Below are positions 22,201 to 33,328 of a DNA stretch of 64,000 bases, one piece after another; the first letter of the stretch is position 1; the number at the start of each line of letters is the position of its first letter. Source of the DNA: Primulina eburnea (lineage: Eukaryota; Streptophyta; Magnoliopsida; Lamiales; Gesneriaceae); NCBI RefSeq assembly GCF_022965805.1, contig NC_133103.1, positions 25,631,462 through 25,695,461 of the forward strand, given 5' to 3'. The notes beneath the pieces were generated by a model. The model had not been told where the DNA came from. It did no database searches and saw only the letters and a list, made by a program, of their open reading frames with translations. The position numbers and the translations under genes are program-made.

Positions 22201-22799
22201 TTTCTGCAACAATCGAGTCATATTCATTGCAGATATCAAAGGAATTATAAAACGAGAACCCTTACCATAAAATTTCCACTCCTCAGCTATTTCAGGTCTG
22301 AATCGAACAATCTTGTGGAAACAATCGATTGTAGCTCGATACTTGGCCAACATATCGATACCGATAATGCAATCAAAATCAGATAAACCAAGCACAATAC
22401 AGTCTAGCTCAATCGTATGTCCATCGTACTGCAGTCTACAAGGTTTCACAGATTTCACTGATATCAAACCTATTCCTAACGGAGAAGAAACAGACACTAC
22501 CGCAGACAATGACTCAATAGGTATTGCATGACTCAATGCAAATCTCTCGGAAATAAAAGTATGCGATGCACCAGTGTCAATCAGCACATATGCAGGATAA
22601 CCAGAAATAAAACAATTACATGCCACAACATCATCACGTGCATCCTGTGCTTGCTCCTCAGTCAACGCAAATAGTCGGGCCTGCTGTCGAGGAGGCTGGT
22701 TCGCTGTCTGGCTCCCTCCCGGCCTCTGCTGTGACTGAGTAGACAGTGCTGGCTGAAAGGAATGAACGGCAGAAGATCGTCTTCCTGTCTGAGCCGCTG
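19247..22799 (-). pseudogene. pol: Chromovirus pol of C: PR-RT-RH-INT-chromodomain, broken
   Basis: Protease D-T-G-A-S begins near 22578. Reverse transcriptase shows Y-R-K-L-N-K-A-T and the catalytic F-I-D-D-I-L-I-Y; RNase H C-D-A-S-H follows. The integrase zinc region ends C-L-N-C near 20370, with acidic residues in M-D-F-V-T, V-S-D-R-N and Q-S-E-R-T. After the frameshift near 19690 and a TGA at 19508-19510, the C-terminus (19247-19483) has V-K-V-Q-W and E-E-A-T-W-E, a chromodomain that in relatives guides insertion toward modified histones. Other in-frame stops are at 20890-20892 and 19927-19929. Confidence 0.92.
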
Positions 22800-23742
22800 A
22801 TCCAGACGACTCAGCAGCCTGAGATCCCTGGGCACCACGCTGTGGACACACTCGGGCAAAGTGTCCATGCTGTTTACAAATGCGGCAGTTGCCGAACACT
22901 CCTTTGCACTGCTCTGTGGAATGCCTCCCTCCACAGGTGCTACAGTATGGTCCTGTGTAACTCTGGCCCTAACCAGTCTGTCTAGAGACACTCGAACTGG
23001 ATGAACTACTTCCAGCTTTCTTAAATTTCTTCCCCTTAACTTTCAGGAAGTCTTTCTTCCCACTTCCACTACCACTTTCAAATCGAGGAAATGGTGGAGG
23101 CAGCTGTGAACTCGGTACTGAAGGCACAAACGAAGCCTCTTTCTGTCTTATCAGTCCGGCTTCGGCTCCCTTAGCTCGGTTTAGAGCATCAGTGAAATTG
23201 TTTGGCCTTCCGGTATTCACCAAGGTAAAAATTTCAGGATTTAGACCATTTATGAACTGGTCTGCAACGGCCTCATCACTCCCAGCCACATGCGGGGCAA
23301 AGCGAAGCAGAGTAGAGAACTTAGCCACATAATCCTCAATGTTTAACTGGCCCTGTCTCAAGTTTGCAAACTCGGCTCACTTGTCCTTTCTATATGAAAC
23401 TGGAAAGAACCGTAGATAAAATTCAGACTTAAACACATTCCAGGTAATGGCCGTACCTCGTTGTTCCAATGCCCGTCTATTCGTGATCCAACAATGTTTA
23501 GCAACATCATGCAGTTGGTGTCCTATCAGTTTTACCCTCTTTTCCTCCTTATATTCCAAGGAGTCAAACATCGATTCAATATCGTCCAACCAACTTTCAC
23601 ATTCCACGGAATTCTCCGTACCTCTCAAAGTCGGTGGATGGAAAGACTGAAATCTTTTCAACAATTGCTTCATTGGAGTAGGGGTCACATCCATAAGAGG
23701 ATTCGATGTACTCCCCTGTTCTGGTATCCTTCTCGGAGGCAT
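22800..23742 (-). pseudogene. gag: Chromovirus gag of C, two in-frame stops
   Basis: It starts M-P-P-R-R-I-P at 23742. The retrotransposon gag domain includes F-Y-L-R-F-F-P and the D-Y-V-A-K-F block. Stops are at 23377-23379 and 22969-22971, both in the same frame as the rest. A zinc knuckle of spacing C-x2-C-x4-H-x4-C lies at 22846-22887. A Gln/Ser-rich linker then leads to the protease in the same frame, so gag and pol were one ORF. Confidence 0.9.
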
Positions 23743-23966
23743 ATCTAATAACCGAAGAGGTTAGTAATTCCAAATACCACTTACCAGTTTCAATCCTCCT
23801 CGGATCATCTTACAGCTGATCCATTCCGATAATATACAATACCATATCAATATCAGATAATTCAGGTAGCATATATTAAAACAGGAATCATGCTAGCACT
23901 CAAAAGCAGGAAAGAAAATCAATCTACCCCGCTCACTAGCTTCTATCTTAGTCTAAGGGATCTATC

Positions 23967-23978
23967 GCTCTGATACCA
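23967..23978 (-). promoter_or_regulatory. Primer binding site of C (initiator tRNA-Met)
   Basis: In element orientation it reads TGGTATCAGAGC, complementary to the 3' end of plant initiator tRNA-Met, five bases inside the 5' LTR. Confidence 0.92.
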
Positions 23979-23983
23979 CCTGT

Positions 23984-25876
23984 TGTGGGGACCCGGACGC
24001 TAATCAAGTTCTTAATCATCATTGGGACTAATTAATCAATTATAAAACAGGGTCTAAAAATTTTCCTTTTTAAATTGCGGAATGTAGTGAAATCAAGACA
24101 TATATACATATCAGTATATAAAATACAAGTCCTGTATCATAAACATTTATTCAAACTGGGGTTTGACAACTACTATCAAGTGTTCAATCCTATCTCTAAT
24201 CCAAGTCCGGTGCCACCACTCTAATCACGATCTCTCTCTTCATCTTCTCGACTCTGAACCTGTCCCACCTGTTGTCAAGTACACATACAGACAAGACAAC
24301 AGCCGGATAAACCGGTGAGAATATACTCCCAGTATAAATCAACGAAACATGCAATCATATAAACAATATAAAGCATGTAATCAGGTAACAGATATATGTA
24401 ACAAAGTCTGAAACATAATCATTATCAAACTGTCAACAATACTCGTAGCTACATCATTCAGACTAGACTCAATCCTAGTCTAGGGATCCCGATTCCAGAA
24501 GTTGGCATGCATATATCGACTAACAGTAATAGAAAAGACTCCAGTTCTATCCACGCCGATATGGTATCGATCAACAGTAATAGAAAAGACTCCAGTTCTA
24601 TTCACATCGACACGGTATCGATTACCAGTAATAGAGGAAGCTATTATTCTATCCACATCAATATAGTACCGATTAACAGTAATAGAAGCAACTCTAATTC
24701 TATCCACATCGATATGACATCGATTAATAGTAATAGAAGAGCTAATAATCTATCCACATCGATACAATACTGATTAACAGTAATAGAAAAAGCCACCATC
24801 CTATCCACATCGATAGCCAAACATCCAGTGACAGTCTTTGGCACATCCGCCAATACACCATCCTATGACATCGTGTAATGTGCCCGTGGTGATCCCACCA
24901 CTAACGGCACTTCTGTCATAAGATTACTCTTCTAATACCTGTAATCTATAACTCAAGAAAACAAGTATATCAATCAATCAATGCAAATATCAATGCAATA
25001 AAGTAAAGTATGTGATTTAGGGAAACCCAAGTCTAAACCGACTCAAGTCCATCTCCCAATACCACATTGACTTATACCTTTCCTTCGTCGGTTTCTGGCT
25101 CAGTCGAAGTCCTGAACTCACAATCTGTTTGGTACTGACAATATCAATAATCTCATATCAATATACCAGTCAATATCATAACAATCTGATCAATCTGGAT
25201 TTAATTCAAATTAACGGTATAACGGTATAATTTCAATATCCCCGTCAATACCAATTCACCAGATAACAGTTACAATCTATAACTCATATCCAATACAATC
25301 CGTAATCCCGTCATAATTCAAATCTGTCCGGTATAACTCAATATACCCTAAAAATCCATAACCATTCCATAATCAGTCTGTTTCTCAATCTGACTTCGAT
25401 TCTACGATGTCTAACATGTCAAGAACATCATATATGAATCCTATTAAATTCTGACCATAGCATAATTTCAAAGCATGTCAAAACGTAACAAAACTTACGT
25501 CCAGTTGTAGCTCGTGTCAAGAGGAGCTCGGTACCGTGTTTGGATTTAAATTCTGATAGACGGTTCACACGGAATCACAAATCTAAGATCACAAGAATTT
25601 GAGGAAATCTTCTCTGGAATCTCGGTTGTTGCTCTGAATTCGTGAATTGCAATTGTATATATATATATATCAATTGCATGGTGTGACAAGTGTCACTCAA
25701 GTGCTAATTGCACTTTAGCCCCTGAAATCTTCACTATTTGCGATTTGGTCCTCACAACTCTTTTTACTCCCATTTCAATCCTAATTAATTACAAAAACCG
25801 TGGAATCGAATTTATCATTCCAAAATTCGTAAATTAAATAATCTCGGATTAAAATGATATAATCTCGGGCCTTACA
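23984..25876 (-). repeat. 5' LTR of C (right copy)
   Basis: 1893 bp with the same termini as the left copy. Differences noted: near 24065, 24251, 24351, 25290 and 25814, plus two TA units fewer near 25658-25670. That is about 0.26 percent divergence. Confidence 0.95.
24514..24818 (-). repeat. 51-bp tandem array, six units, in right LTR of C
   Basis: Same six units as in the left LTR, offset by 6720 bases, with no unit gained or lost. Confidence 0.9.
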
Positions 25877-27203
25877 GCAATTTATTGTACTTTTATTACT
25901 TGTTTTTAACTTGGAATTTTGTGAATCTTGAGCAGGTTTTATTTGATTTGTTGTTGTTTTTATTATTGTAGTTTGGAAGCTTAGAAATGAGAGTTTGGAG
26001 TAGTATAGTGATGAATTAGAAGGTGCAAAGGACAAAGCTTGACGAAGCATGACCGCACCTGCGGTCATGCTAGGACCGCACCCGCGGTCTCACCATATGA
26101 ACAGGATGAATTTTGACGAACGGACACCGCACCCGCGGTCCTACCACCACCGCACCCGCGGTCATGCACCAACATTATTCCGGAAATTATGAAACTTTGT
26201 AGACTTTGAATAAAAGTAGAGGAAAATGGTGTGCTACGTGGGGAATCATGTCTAGACTATAAAAGGATCTCTTTCTCATCATCTAGGGTATGGAGAGGAT
26301 CAAGAAAAAGGGTGGAGGCTACAAAGAAAAAGATTGAAGATCAAGATCATCATCTTCAACAAGTTCTTGCACATCTTTGGACAAAAACTTCATACACTCC
26401 AAAACTCTTGTTCTAAGTTCTTTCTTTCTTTATTTTTACTTTTAGTTGATATGTCTTGTTTAAGATTCATGTATTGTTGTGTTATTTTTATTATTATGAA
26501 CTAAATTTTAATTCTTGAGGGATGATGGAACAAAACTAGAAACCATGTGTTGAGATTCATGATTTATGCTATATAAGTTGTCTTTATTGTTCATTTGTGT
26601 TTTTCCAATCTTAATGCTTTCATTTTATTGGCCATATCTTGAATGATTTGTATGTTATAAATTATCACTTGGAAAAGGAAATTTATAATCAAGAAAGGGA
26701 AAAATACATCGGTAGTATTTATATAGTTCGGGAGGACATATCTTGCTATTGAAGCTATAAAAAGAATTTAGTGCTTATTGTGTTATTTAATTTTAGATTG
26801 TTGACAGGGATGTTATAATCTTTTGTTAGATAATTAGTATCTATTTAGCACTCGGGAGAGGGAGTAGATAATTATAGAATTCTTGGTTAATGAATAAGAA
26901 GGACAATTATAATATAGCTACACAAAATATTACATGGTGGATAGTTGCGTGAAGTCGGACCTCTAGATCTTTTATTCCATTGTTCAACTCTGTTTGGTAC
27001 TACAATTAAATTTATTTTCAATTCAGTTATTGATACGAACAAATCTGTTAATTGATTATTCTAAATAAAATCGAGACTAATTTAATTACAAGCATTAATA
27101 TAAATTTAGAATTACATTCCTCGTGGGATCAACACTTGTACTCAAAATTACATTTTACTATAACTTGACGTCGTGCACTTGCGAGCAATCAAGAAAACAC
27201 GCA
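25877..27203 (+). repeat. 3' LTR of A, main part
   Basis: It starts with the second GCAAT copy of C's TSD (25877-25881) and ends ACACGCA. With 17251-17263 the undisturbed LTR is about 1335 bp. It holds the ACCGCACCCGCGGT copies and a TATA box; the part from 26702 is duplicated at 7483-7984. No gene is present. Confidence 0.92.
26052..26266 (+). promoter_or_regulatory. LTR promoter of A: palindrome copies and TATAAAAGG
   Basis: ACCGCACCCGCGGT at 26075-26088, 26126-26139 and 26149-26162, and with one mismatch at 26052-26065. A TATA box TATAAAAGG is at 26258-26266. Transcription probably starts about 30 bases beyond it. Confidence 0.75.
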
Positions 27204-28977
27204 ACAGGAGATCTCCTCTAATTCTGCACTAGAAAAATTAGAGGATTTGTCTTTGAGAAGAGTTTGTTTTAATCAATAATTGAGGAAGCAAAATGAGAGT
27301 ATTTTTGCTTTTGAAAATTTCGGCCAAGGGGGGTGGCTTGGAGGAGAGAAGAAAAAGGTAAAAGTTGCATGGCATACCATGCCTAGTTTATTGAAAAAGA
27401 TGCCTCCAACCCTTCACCTCCCAAGCAAGAAATTTTGTTTGGGCACGTAACATTTACAAAGCCCATGGGCTTAAATTTAAATTTCTCAAACACATTTGTG
27501 ACCAATTAAACTTTCATTGATTTTACTCAAGTCCACTAGTTGAATAATTATTTTCAATTGCGCTCTACAAGACCCAATGTTATTAAATTAATTCAACACT
27601 TGAATTAATTTAATTATTTGGACTCTACACGGTCCACTAGTGTTTAATTAATTCAACACTTGAATTAATTTAATTTAGTCTATAATAATGTTTATGAAAA
27701 TCATAATTTTCAAATACATTGTTTATTTTAGCCATCGTTTAATTTAGGAACACTTCCACAAATTAAAAGTTACATTCTCCATAATCATCTTATAGAAGTC
27801 ATACTTCTATTTTTATTTGCGCTTAAAATGAACTCCTTTATAAGTCGTTCAACACATTGAACTATTTTACTTCTCAACGAGATCTAGAAAGTTAGGACTT
27901 GTGTGACCCTCAATGTTTCAATGACACAGCTAGTCGTGGGTTCACATCTCAATGTGATTCGAGACTAAACATGTCCTTATATGAGCATACCCCAGTTGCT
28001 CCATTCTTACTTATCAACTCCTTGATAATAAGAACGTCAGAACTCAAGTCTGATAGTACCCAACCAATCATGTTAAACGCCTAACAACAATGCTTACATG
28101 ATTCCCTAGGTATCAAATGATAGTGCCTGCAAGAATCAATCGATTAAGGTTAGCGTACAGTACGGTCCCTTCATCTCATATATCCAGACTGATTCAAAAA
28201 CTATTGGAATATCGAGAGTTGTCAAAGAATCGATACTATTTGTCATGTCGTAGTTGCATCGATGGTGTAATCTAAGAAACCCTCTTCTTAATTACCACCA
28301 ACACTCTAATCAGATATTTCAAACTACATACACATGATATCACATAGGATATCCATACCCGAACGTAAGCAGTGAATCTCCGACTACAATGCATCTTCTC
28401 CTATATGTTTCGACAAAACACCAACCTTTCCACCTGATGACCCCATAAGAGTCGGTAAACAAGACAAAGTGCAACGCTAGCATATAGAGTCTCAATGTTG
28501 TCCCGGGTCATAAGGACTAATGGTGTACAACCATAAACTAGGACCCACTCGATAAATGAGAACCATTTGGAAAGTCCTTTATGAAGGGTTGTTCAGTTCA
28601 CTCTAAAAGGAGCACCTATTTGCATGCTCGGACATCACAATGTCCCCTACCAATGAAACATGGTACTCACATCGCAGATACTAGTCTAAAACTCGAGCGG
28701 CCTTTATCCTTCTTAGCAGTGTCTGAATCGACTAGGAAATGTTTAGAATATACAATATTGCAAATATGAGTTTCATGATACTCATCATATCAGCATCTCA
28801 TATTCTTTCTACTATTTGTACATTCAAGAACTTTATCTATGCAACTAGCATGGGTATACAGATAAAGATATGCCAAAACAATAATTTCAAATATAATTAA
28901 AATAAAAATTATTTATTCATAGAGTTTCAACATGAATCCTCGGCAAACACTTGGCTTGACGGACACCTACTCTAACA
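27204..28977 (-). repeat. Y: minus-strand Ty1/copia-type LTR, left end cut by insertion of A
   Basis: The plus-strand end CTCTAACA at 28970-28977 is the reverse of a TGTTAGAG LTR start. The sequence has the look of a long copia LTR but contains no ORF. The rest lies to the left of element A, outside the window. It sits inside old LTR a, whose sequence begins abruptly at 28978. Family placement is by general appearance only. Confidence 0.65.
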
Positions 28978-29737
28978 GTTTTAGGGAGGGCCGATCGGTC
29001 TTCTTGAGGGGATAGTATTTTCGTTAGGTCGGGTGAAAGGAAAGGTTAGGCTCGGACAAGGAGGGCTGAACCAGGCCATGGCTCGGTCTAAGAGGGTGGC
29101 CTAGGGAAGGACCATACATGGCTGGTCTTGAGTATAAGGGAGGTCAGAGAGCTAGGAGTCACAATGGCCAGAAGTTGTAACTGTTGCTTGGTGGCTAAAT
29201 TGTGTTTCTTGAGGAACCAAGGGATGCACGAGCATGGGGCCGAGGGCATTGCCTAGGTCGATCAAGCAGGGCCCAGAGGTGGGCTAGGAAGAGTTGGTTC
29301 AGGTCTGGTCCCCGTTGGTTTGGTCTAAGGTTGAGAATTCGAGGGTTTAGTGCACTAGGGTTCGACTATCTTTGGTGCAGAAAAATCCAACAACTTTCAG
29401 GTGTTGTTTGAGGGTCTTAAGTGGGCTCGTCTAGGTGGTTTAAGGGCTGGTAGGGTATGGTTGAGGCATGGTTTAAGCTTGGAAAGTTTTGGTTAAGTTT
29501 CGGGTTGATTCGAATTAAAACCGTGACTCTGGTCCAAGTTTTAAAACGAATCGTATAAGTTGTGAAATGATCTCGAGTTTACCTCGACGGTTTTTTCTAA
29601 AACCGTGGTGAAAAACTCTACGACAACGGTTTTTCACAAAAACCGTTTTCATATGTGTGTTGTTGTATGGCGTTTTTCTTGAGTGGTCTAAGAATTATAA
29701 CTATGTTTTGAGGTTTTTGGTTGGCTTCAGGTCAAAA
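28978..29737 (+). repeat. Old long LTR a, left piece
   Basis: It is homologous to the LTR of D: GCCGATCGGTCTTC at 28989 matches 30858 and the block at 29415-29735 matches 31735-31960. It is interrupted at 29738 by D and resumes at 60728, where the join reproduces the uninterrupted order seen near 31950. The reading frame at 29202-29411 is not a gene. Confidence 0.8.
29582..29685. mobile_element. About 104-bp palindromic insert, CACTA-like remnant
   Basis: Absent from the aligned places 31886 and 59493, where GAGTTTA runs directly on to a TCTAA block. It contains ACGGTTTTTTCTAAAACCGT and AACGGTTTTTCACAAAAACC hairpins and ends GTTTTTCTTGAGTG, close to the reversed CACTACAAGAAAAAC terminus of many non-autonomous CACTA elements. 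The left terminus is not clear. Confidence 0.5.
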
Positions 29738-32700
29738 TGTAACGTCCCGAAAATTTGAAGGTCCACATGATTCAAATGCATGCAAGTTATTAAATTTCTT
29801 TTGTATTTTATTAAATTTTTTAAAAGAATTAAATGCATGTTTCTTTCATGAATTTGTGTTTTAACTCATGGTTTATTTAAAGTTTCATTCATTAGGATTT
29901 TTAGTTGAATTTACCTCTCCAACGAGGGACGGAGACAGGAGATAATCAGGAAATTTTTTTTGTTGAATGATTATTTTTGATTAATTAATATGAAGTGTTT
30001 TTAAGAGCATTTTCGAGAATTGGGCCTTGGTGGGTATTTTTACTCGCCGAGTAACAATTTTAATCGATACGCAAAATTTAGCGTATCAAGGGAATTTTTG
30101 AGGGCTCGGGCAATATTTTCAAAAAATGTATCTAAACGAAATATTTTTTGGAGGAGTTTTTTGGCTTGATAGGATTATTTTATTTCTTAATGGGCCAAAA
30201 ATCCTTTTAAACCTTTAATTTTAATTAATGGCCCATTAACATTTTATAATTATAATTTAAACTCTTTAACTAAGCCTTAAACCTACTTTTTTCAAGGTGG
30301 CTGCCCCTCCCCATTTAGCAGCACTTTTTTGAATTCCAGCAGCCCCCAATCACAAAAATCCTCTCCAAAGTTTTAAGAAAATCATCCCCTGCTTCTCCGG
30401 TTCACGTCCTACACGTATATCCTCGAGTTTTCGACCGTACAAAAGCAAAGGCACGCCAAAAATCTCGTTTTCCCGCCATTCACATCATAATATGCTGTTT
30501 TGTGTGTTTATGTTTGAGAAATCTTTTGATCTATTATATGGTATCGTTTTTGCATAGTTTTGACATGAAATACCCCTACACTTTGATGCAATTCACGTTT
30601 TCTTGACTTATTGTGTAAGAGTCCGGCGGTTTGATGTGTTAGGGGGCTGTATGCATTGGGAGTAAAGGTGTCAAGGGGTTGGAGTAACGATTTAGTCATG
30701 TTTTGGTGAGGTCCGATCGGTCTTCTCGAGGGAGATGATTTTTATCGTAAAAATACACAAGCTGTGAAATATCCGCGGGTTTGAGGTGTTATGGGCTATA
30801 TACATTGGGAGTTAAGGTGTCATGGGGATGGAGTCACAAGTTAGTCACATTGTGGTGAGGGCCGATCGGTCTTCTCGAGGGAGATATGATTTTTATTATA
30901 AAACGACACAAGCTGTGAAATATATGTGTCACAAAATCCGTCATCTTCTGTTATTTCGAATTCTGCGACTTATAGGTTGGTTTTCTGGAAATGTTTTCAC
31001 ATATGATTTGTAGCACCCAGTGTTATCGTCGATTCGATAGCAAATTCGTAATTTTCTAATAAGAAACGAGGGATATATGATTTTTATCGTAAAATCGAGC
31101 TGTGAAATTTCTGTGTCACAAAACCTGTCACCCTCTGTTGCTTCACATTCTGCGACTTATAGATTGGTTTTCTGGAAATATGTACAACATATGATTTGTT
31201 TCACTCTGTGTGGTCTTTGATTCGATTGCAAATTTGTAATTTTCTGATAAGAAATGAGGGAGATATGATTTTATCGTAAAACCACACAAGTTGTGAAATT
31301 TCTATGTCACAAAACGTGTCACCCTCTATTATTTCAAATTATGCGACTTATAAGTTGGTTTTCTGGGAATGTGTTCAACATAAGAATTGTAGCACTTTGT
31401 GTTATCTACGATTCGATAGCCAATTCGTAATTTTCGGATATGAAACACGAGAGATATGATTTTTATCGTAAAACCGCACAAGCTGTGAAATTTCTGTGTC
31501 ACAAAACACCTTACCCTCTGTTATTTCAAATTCTGTGACTTATAGGTTGGTTTTCTGGAAATGTGTTCAACATATGATTTTTAACACTCTGTGTTATGGT
31601 CGATTCAATAGAAAATTCATAATTTTTTTATAATAAACGAGGGAGATATGATTTTTATCGTAAAATCTCTCAAGCTGTGAAAATTATTGTGCATACTCTG
31701 GAGATTTACAACAACCTTTGGCCTTGTTTCGAGAGTCATAAGTGGTCTGGAACGGGTGGTTTATAGGCTGGTCATGCAGGTTTGAGTCACGTTTAAGTTT
31801 GGAGAGATTTGGTCAAGTTTCGGGTTAAAACCGGGACCCCGGTCCAAGTTTTAAAACGTATCGTGTAAGTTTTGAATCAGGCTCGAGTTTACGTCTAAAA
31901 AAAGCTTATAAATATGTTTTGAGGTGTTTTAAGGAGTTTGATTTGCTTCGGGTCGAAATTTTGAGGTCCAGGGGCAAAATTGTCATTTTGGGTTTCCAAG
32001 GGAAAACTGTCATTTTGCAACTGTGGCGAGTTAGAAGTCCTGGCAGCACCCCAAACACAGTTTAACATGTTTAAAATGTTTATATGACCATGTATATGAA
32101 TTTTTATGAAATTATGAAAAATACGTTTCATGCTTAGTTTGAAAGAAAATTACGGATATGCATGATTTTTATAAGTGGTGATTATGATGACAAGTTTTTG
32201 ACAGATGGGAGTTGATTGTGACTAATATGATGATATGATTGGAGTTATCGTGGGGGGAAGGCCCCAGAGGGAGCCCGTTTACTAGAGAAGACCTCAGAGG
32301 GAGCCCGACGGTCATATTTCCATTGAAATGATATGATGATATGTTAGGCAAATGCTCAATTGATGGGTGAGAGTGTCGCTGATGTCTCCGACGCCCGGTA
32401 CCGTGGTTATATGTAGATGGATCCATCGAATACAGCTGATACGAAAGTCACAACTAACAGAATTCATATAAAGAATTTATATACTTATACGATGATTATG
32501 ATGAGACGTGTTTTGACACGTTATGCTTTTATACAATATGTTTACGTTTACGCTTTTAAGATCATGAAATGTTTAAGAGACCATGATTATGCATACGATT
32601 TTATAAGATCATGAAACGTATCTTTATTATAGTACTTTTCACTGTTGTCTGTTATGTATATGTATTTATTATAACGTTACAGGTGTGTTGAGTCTTTAGA

Positions 32701-33103
32701 CTCACTAGGTGTGAATGATGCAGGTGAGTGTTTTGATCAGGAGACTGGAGTTGATGGTGACTGAACAGGCGGAGCTGGTGGCACAGGTTAACCCGAGGAC
32801 CTTACGCAAGAATATGATTTTATGGGAACACATTTAAACAATTTTTTTAAATGGTTGATGATTTTATTTTGCTGAGGGTTTGACAGATTTTTGACATGCT
32901 GGACGTTTTATATTTTTAAAACATTAATGGTTTAGGTCGGTTGCTCTTTTCATGATTTTAACTGTAGTTATTGTATTCAACAGTGGATGATTTTACAAAA
33001 TGCATGTTTCGAATTTTATGGATTTACATAAGCATGGTTTCGGCCATTGCATTTTTTTTTTAAAAAAAATGTTTATTAATTTTTAAAATGAGCAGATTTC
33101 ACG
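29738..33103 (+). repeat. 5' LTR of D
   Basis: 3366 bp, starts TGTAACGTCCCG. It is longer than the 3' copy mainly because of extra tandem units at 30625-31690. The end, TTTCACG, probably carries one changed base. The palindrome GAGTCTTTAGACTC is at 32690-32703. No coding sequence. Confidence 0.85.
30625..31690 (+). repeat. Tandem repeats in 5' LTR of D
   Basis: An about 147-bp unit is doubled at 30610-30880. Then an about 190-bp unit starting GAGATATGATTTTTAT repeats at 30881, 31072, 31261, 31451 and partly 31643. The 3' LTR has fewer units (58868, 59056, 59250), so copy number changed after insertion. Confidence 0.8.
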
Positions 33104-33105
33104 GT

Positions 33106-33117
33106 TGGTATCAGAGC
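33106..33117 (+). promoter_or_regulatory. Primer binding site of D (initiator tRNA-Met)
   Basis: TGGTATCAGAGC, two bases after the LTR end. Confidence 0.9.
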
Positions 33118-33328
33118 AAGGGTCCTGTATAGGGTTGTGCCAACCCCAGCTTTTGCAGCTCAACCTTTAAGCCTAAAGTTTGTAATCTTATATGTTTTAA
33201 ATATTTTAAAGTTTTAATGCTATCACCGGTATGTTTACATGTACATGTCTAGCTGGTTATATGTTTTGGAGATTAAATGTTTTAAAAATTAAATTGGATT
33301 GCATGTTGGTTAAGTTTTGAATTGGACA
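33118..33328 (+). other. D interior, first piece
   Basis: Non-coding; matches 43277-43580 of F. It ends with the TSD copy GGACA (33324-33328) of solo LTR G. Confidence 0.75.

Larger units (their letters stand above)
17264..25876 (-). mobile_element. Element C: Tekay-type chromovirus (Ty3/gypsy), complete with both LTRs
   Basis: Two nearly identical LTRs (17264-19160 and 23984-25876) bound a minus-strand gag-pol. The 5-bp TSD GCAAT is present at 17259-17263 and 25877-25881. Near the 3' end of pol a chromodomain is encoded, which marks a chromovirus; the initiator tRNA-Met primer site also fits. Breaks in plus-strand coordinates: stops at 23377, 22969, 20890, 19927 and 19508 and a frameshift near 19690. 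It cannot make a full polyprotein. Confidence 0.95.
7483..27203 (+). mobile_element. Element A: Athila-type Ty3/gypsy retrotransposon, split by C, 5' LTR split by S
   Basis: Order is 5' LTR remnant, tRNA-Asp primer site, gag, protease, reverse transcriptase, RNase H, integrase, spacer with palindrome array, ORF3, long spacer, polypurine tract and 3' LTR. Reverse transcriptase before integrase marks Ty3/gypsy; the tRNA-Asp site and extra ORF after pol fit the Athila group. Over the 502 bp shared by both LTRs I count three differences, so insertion was recent. Even so gag-pol has two in-frame stops and about four frame changes. A possible right TSD copy is ACAGG (27204-27208); the left copy is outside the window. 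Confidence 0.9.

Noticed and set aside
28978..29737. Unique host sequence between the A and D blocks
   Set aside because: It aligns with the interior of the D LTR and its continuation is found at 60728.
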